Source: Musa acuminata AAA Group (taxonomy: Eukaryota; Streptophyta; Magnoliopsida; Zingiberales; Musaceae). From it: a stretch of 64,000 nt of DNA. Each line of letters starts with the position of its first letter. Positions within the stretch are counted from its first letter, which is position 1. The position numbers were made by a program, and so were the translations under genes. This document shows positions 61,080 through 64,000 of this stretch, one piece after another. Below the pieces are notes generated by a model, which saw only the letters and a list, made by a program, of their open reading frames with translations, ran no database searches and was not told the DNA's origin. Location: NCBI RefSeq assembly GCF_036884655.1, contig NC_088342.1:10411501-10475500 (forward strand), read 5' to 3'.

Positions 61080-62172
61080 GGCTGATTATAAATTACCTTC
61101 CAAATATAAACGTTCGCAGTATTCTGGTCCCAGATTTAAAGAAATTTACAGTAGAATTTCTGGTCCCATATTTAAAAAAAAATTACAGTAGAATTTCTAT
61201 AGTTATGAAAATGAAACATCAAGATTCGTTTACTCATTGTTGGTTTAACCGATAAAAATATAAAAATAATAGATAAAAAAGATAATTTCTAACATTTCAA
61301 TTGATGATAGCGGTTGATGTTGGAGGTTATAGATGGTTGTTGTGGATTAGGAGAATGAGGACGAGAGATGAGAGTCGTTTTACATCGGTGTTGATGTAGT
61401 TGTTGAGCGACAAAAGGATCGCTCGACATCGACAGTCCTTTCGTCACTCATTGCATTAACGTCGACGCAATTGTCGAGCGATGTCGCTCTACATCTATAC
61501 ATCGACATCGATGCAAATGCTGAGTAGTCCTTTCATCGCTCAACAACTACGTTGACGCAGTGAGCGATCTTTTTGTCACTCTGCATCGACGTCGACGTAG
61601 TTGCCAAGCAATGATTTGCATTGGCGTCAATGTAATTGCTGAGTGACGTCGCTTTGCATTTGCATTGGTGTTGATGTAGTGACCAACCCTTTTGCTACTC
61701 GACAATTGCATCAACGCAAACGCAGTGAGCGTCCTTTTCATCGCTTTGCATTTACGTCAACGTCAACGTAGTTGTCGAGTGATGAAAAAATCGCTCGGCA
61801 TCTACATCGGTGATTCTTTTGTCGCTCGACAACCGCGTCGATGCAGATGTAAAGAGGCGAAAGGATCACTCAACAATTGCATCGACGTTGACATAAATGC
61901 AAAGTGGCTCTCATCTCTCATCGTTGCTCTTCTCATCCTCAACAGTCACTTGCGACCTCTAGCAATGTTATCGTTCATCACCACTGACATCGTCCGTCAC
62001 AACCAATGAGAATATTAAAATTATTTATTTATATTTGTATCTATAAAACCTATGATATTAGGGTAAATGGACTTAGATGTTTTACTTTTTATAATTATAA
62101 AAATTTTAATATAAATTTTTTAAGTCTAATGATCGAAATACTAAAGAAGTTAGTGCTAATATATAATTAGCC
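61080..62172. mobile_element. Long-TIR element, copy D (1.09 kb, best preserved)
   Basis: It begins GGCTGATTATAAATTA and ends TAATATATAATTAGCC, inverted to each other. Imperfect arms of about 220 bp follow (atttctatagttatgaaaat and aaaacatcaag-type blocks on the left; matching inverted blocks at about 62010-62172). The interior (about 61300-62000) is a quasi-repetitive mosaic of words such as gacgtagttg, tcgctc, gacatcgac and atgcaaatgc in both orientations, with no ORF of recognisable type. The left arm has its own short duplication (agaatttctggtcccatatt). No transposase and no clear target duplication. Confidence 0.75.
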
Positions 62173-62583
62173 TAATATGTATCCAACTTTGCGACGTACT
62201 ATTTAATGACATAATTTTGACTGCTATTTCAGATATCAATCACTATGGCAGCAATACCTATGAATCAAGAGTGAATACTGGTGTGCCATAAAACTTGGAT
62301 TCGTGTCTTGACGTAGTCGGACTGTGACCCGTGTGTTTCTCAACCAACTACGACTCGATCCGAGTCACACGAGCCACGAATTAAGAGACGAAGAGTGTGA
62401 CTTACGAGCAAGTGGGTGTCGCCGCCGGCGTGTAAACCGGGGCGGCTTCCTGCTTCCCCGCCTTCCGCCACCTCCTCCCCCCGCCGCTCCTCGTCCTCCC
62501 TTCCCTGCCAATTCCAACTCTTCAGCACACAGCAGCAAGGCCTGTAAATGCAAAGCAGATGACTCCTAATGGCACCGATGCGA
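62173..62583. other. Downstream region of the SOSEKI gene
   Basis: Likely 3' UTR of the minus-strand gene, including a GC-rich block at 62400-62520. An open frame there looks spliceable to the gene only through a 46-bp gap, which is too short for a plant intron. Confidence 0.45.
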
Positions 62584-63548
62584 TCACCTTGAACCCTCAC
62601 TGTCGCCGCCGCGGCCACCGCCGGACCGCTCCTCTCCCTCTCGGCTTATCGGCCGCAGGGCCCCGTCGTCGGTCTGATCCGCGGTCTTGCACCGGAGGAT
62701 GTTACGTAGCGCCTGCGTCGCTCGCTTCGAGCAGTTGTTGCTGTCGCTGCTGCTGTCCATTATCGATGCCCCTCTCTCCTCCTCCTTCTCCTCGTTCGGC
62801 TTCTCCTTCGCCTCCACCTTCGACGCGTCGATCTCGGGTGCCGCTTTCTGCTGTGTTGGCGATGGCGGCAACACCAGTAGAGTGTCGGCGTCAGATGAGG
62901 CCGCCACTTTGGGTGGTTCCTCATCGACCGCCGACGTCGACGCCGGCATCATCACCTGGTCATCGGTGAAAGCAAACGATGCACATGAAGTCAGAGGAGA
63001 TGAGTGGGTAACAGAAGGTGGGGTGCTGTGCTGCACCTGTTTGCTGGGGGTGGAGACGGGAGGATCCGTGGCGAGCTCGGAGCCTTTGAGCACGTATTCG
63101 GCGTCGGCGAAGGGCGTGATGGGGTCGTCGTCCATCAGGTCCTGCCATATGTATCCGCCTCGATACCGTCTGAGAAATCACACCCATGTAATCATGTCAC
63201 GAATAGCATCGAACGAAGAGGATGAGACGATGGAGTAGATCACCTTTTGTAGGACCAGGCGAAGGAGTCGGCCATGTCCTTCCCTCTGAACTCCGACAGC
63301 CATCTCTTCACATCTGGCAGATCGAGCAGGCGCAGGAAATAATTGGGAAACAGCCGAAGAGATAGATCAAAGAGGCGCAAGCAAAGGGGAAGCACAGTAC
63401 CGCGAAGGTAAACGTGGTCTCGACGACGGCGATGGATGCGGAGGAGGTGCGGGTGTTCCACCCGGCCATTCCGGCTGAGGAAGTACACCACGTTCACTCT
63501 CCTCATTTCTCCTCCTCCTGCTGCATTGGGTACCTCCACGGGCGTCAT
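62584..63548 (-). CDS. SOSEKI family (DUF966) polarity protein
   Basis: Exons 63401-63548, 63244-63313 and 62584-63169 (minus strand, GT-AG) give 267 residues. SOSEKI proteins polymerise through an N-terminal DIX-like domain and mark cell edges to guide division orientation. The domain is visible at residues about 17-105: [20 protein letters not shown], then [40 protein letters not shown] and [12 protein letters not shown]. The rest is Ser/Pro/Glu-rich and disordered, with one conserved-looking [15 protein letters not shown] segment near residue 240. The protein is shorter than many family members (350-450 residues), so the C terminus may be reduced or differently spliced. A TATA box lies about 90 bp upstream. 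Confidence 0.85.
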
Positions 63549-63636
63549 GGCGCATGCAAGTAAGTATCAGGGATTGCTGCATCAACCACCTATTCAACTC
63601 AGTCGAGGCTTCCATCGTCACCGAGCATACGTGAGT

Positions 63637-63644
63637 TTTATATA
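63637..63644 (-). promoter_or_regulatory. TATA box of the SOSEKI gene
   Basis: TATATAAA on the minus strand, 89 bp upstream of the ATG at 63548. Confidence 0.65.
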
Positions 63645-64000
63645 AGAAGGATTGCAGGACTGGCAATAGGAATATTTTAAGGTTTAATCGTCATTAATAC
63701 TCGTGGAAAAGTAAATAAGAATAGTTATTGCTATTACCATAAAACAATTCCTTCGCCCAAACAAAAATTAGTATGCATTAACCCCCCACATTATTACGGA
63801 TCGCTTCGTCGTGGTGTTGATATATACGTAAGAATGGAACTCTGGCAGATGCATAAGGGTTTGGTATATAGTTGCCAACATGACACACAATCTCCAGAAA
63901 TAGATGCATATTATTTACTCTTTCCTATCCATCAGAATATATGTTTGCAAGCTGTTTTAGGTCAGAAATGTAGACATCTAACTCATTAGTGTGATGCGGA
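63645..64000. other. Window end, non-coding
   Basis: AT-rich sequence upstream of the SOSEKI gene. No further feature is seen. Confidence 0.5.

Noticed and set aside
61547..62009. ORFs with NANAK/DVDINAK-like repeats
   Set aside because: They translate the quasi-repetitive interior of the long-TIR element and occur on both strands.
62542..62587. Fourth SOSEKI exon joined by AAG|gtgatc and tttacag|GCC
   Set aside because: The intron would be 46 bp, below the usual plant minimum, and the added residues show no family motif.
62687..63238. 183-codon plus-strand ORF
   Set aside because: Antisense to the SOSEKI third exon, with low-complexity Ser/Ala composition. The minus strand has the conserved domain and proper introns.

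Overview
The window is nuclear plant DNA. It holds spliced genes for a photosystem I subunit, a chloroplast tetrapyrrole regulator, cytosolic ribosomal proteins, an alpha-tubulin and an arabinogalactan peptide, separated by transposons, AT and CT microsatellites and tandem repeats. GC-rich first exons (importin exon 1, the CCT gene, psaD) next to AT-rich later exons are typical of monocots. The abundant copia element, the CGGTAC-rich MITEs and the gene styles suggest a non-grass monocot, perhaps Zingiberales such as Musa or Ensete. That placement is inference and was not tested by any search.

Layout. 0-4.6 kb: psaD (+), an intron-containing gene for a 62-residue protein (+), and RPS23 (+, 4 exons). 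4.9-9.1 kb: two members of a long-TIR element family, then seven copies of a 121-bp tandem repeat. 9.3-15.3 kb: a 12-exon gene for the chloroplast glutamyl-tRNA reductase-binding protein (-). 17.1-18.1 kb: a DUF1639 gene (-). 18.5-23 kb: mostly non-coding, with an unexplained GC-rich island and a 250-bp hAT-like MITE flanked by a perfect 8-bp target duplication. 23.4 kb: an arabinogalactan peptide gene (+). 24.1-29.1 kb: a decayed Ty1/copia element (-) with both LTRs, a deleted reverse transcriptase and a nested 1.47-kb solo LTR. 29.2-29.6 kb: a frameshifted X8-domain pseudogene (-). 30.8-31.7 kb: a CCT-domain gene with a B-box-like finger (+). 31.7-42.7 kb: gene-poor, with a second MITE, a short TIR derivative and two degenerate minisatellites. 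42.8-45.6 kb: alpha-tubulin (+, 5 exons). 47.0-57.2 kb: importin-5/KPNB3 type karyopherin (+, 20 exons). 58.1-59.7 kb: RPS28 (+). 61.1-62.2 kb: the best preserved long-TIR element. 62.6-63.5 kb: a SOSEKI (DUF966) gene (-).

The genes are independent single transcription units without operon-like logic. Two serve chloroplast function (psaD and the GluTR-binding protein), two encode 40S ribosomal proteins, and the rest serve the cytoskeleton, nuclear import, cell-wall and polarity roles. All gene models were spliced by hand at GT-AG sites (one GC-AG), and each spliced frame closes exactly. The least described material is the long-TIR, minisatellite-filled element family (four copies here), the CGGTAC hAT-like MITE family (two copies) and the 121-bp array.
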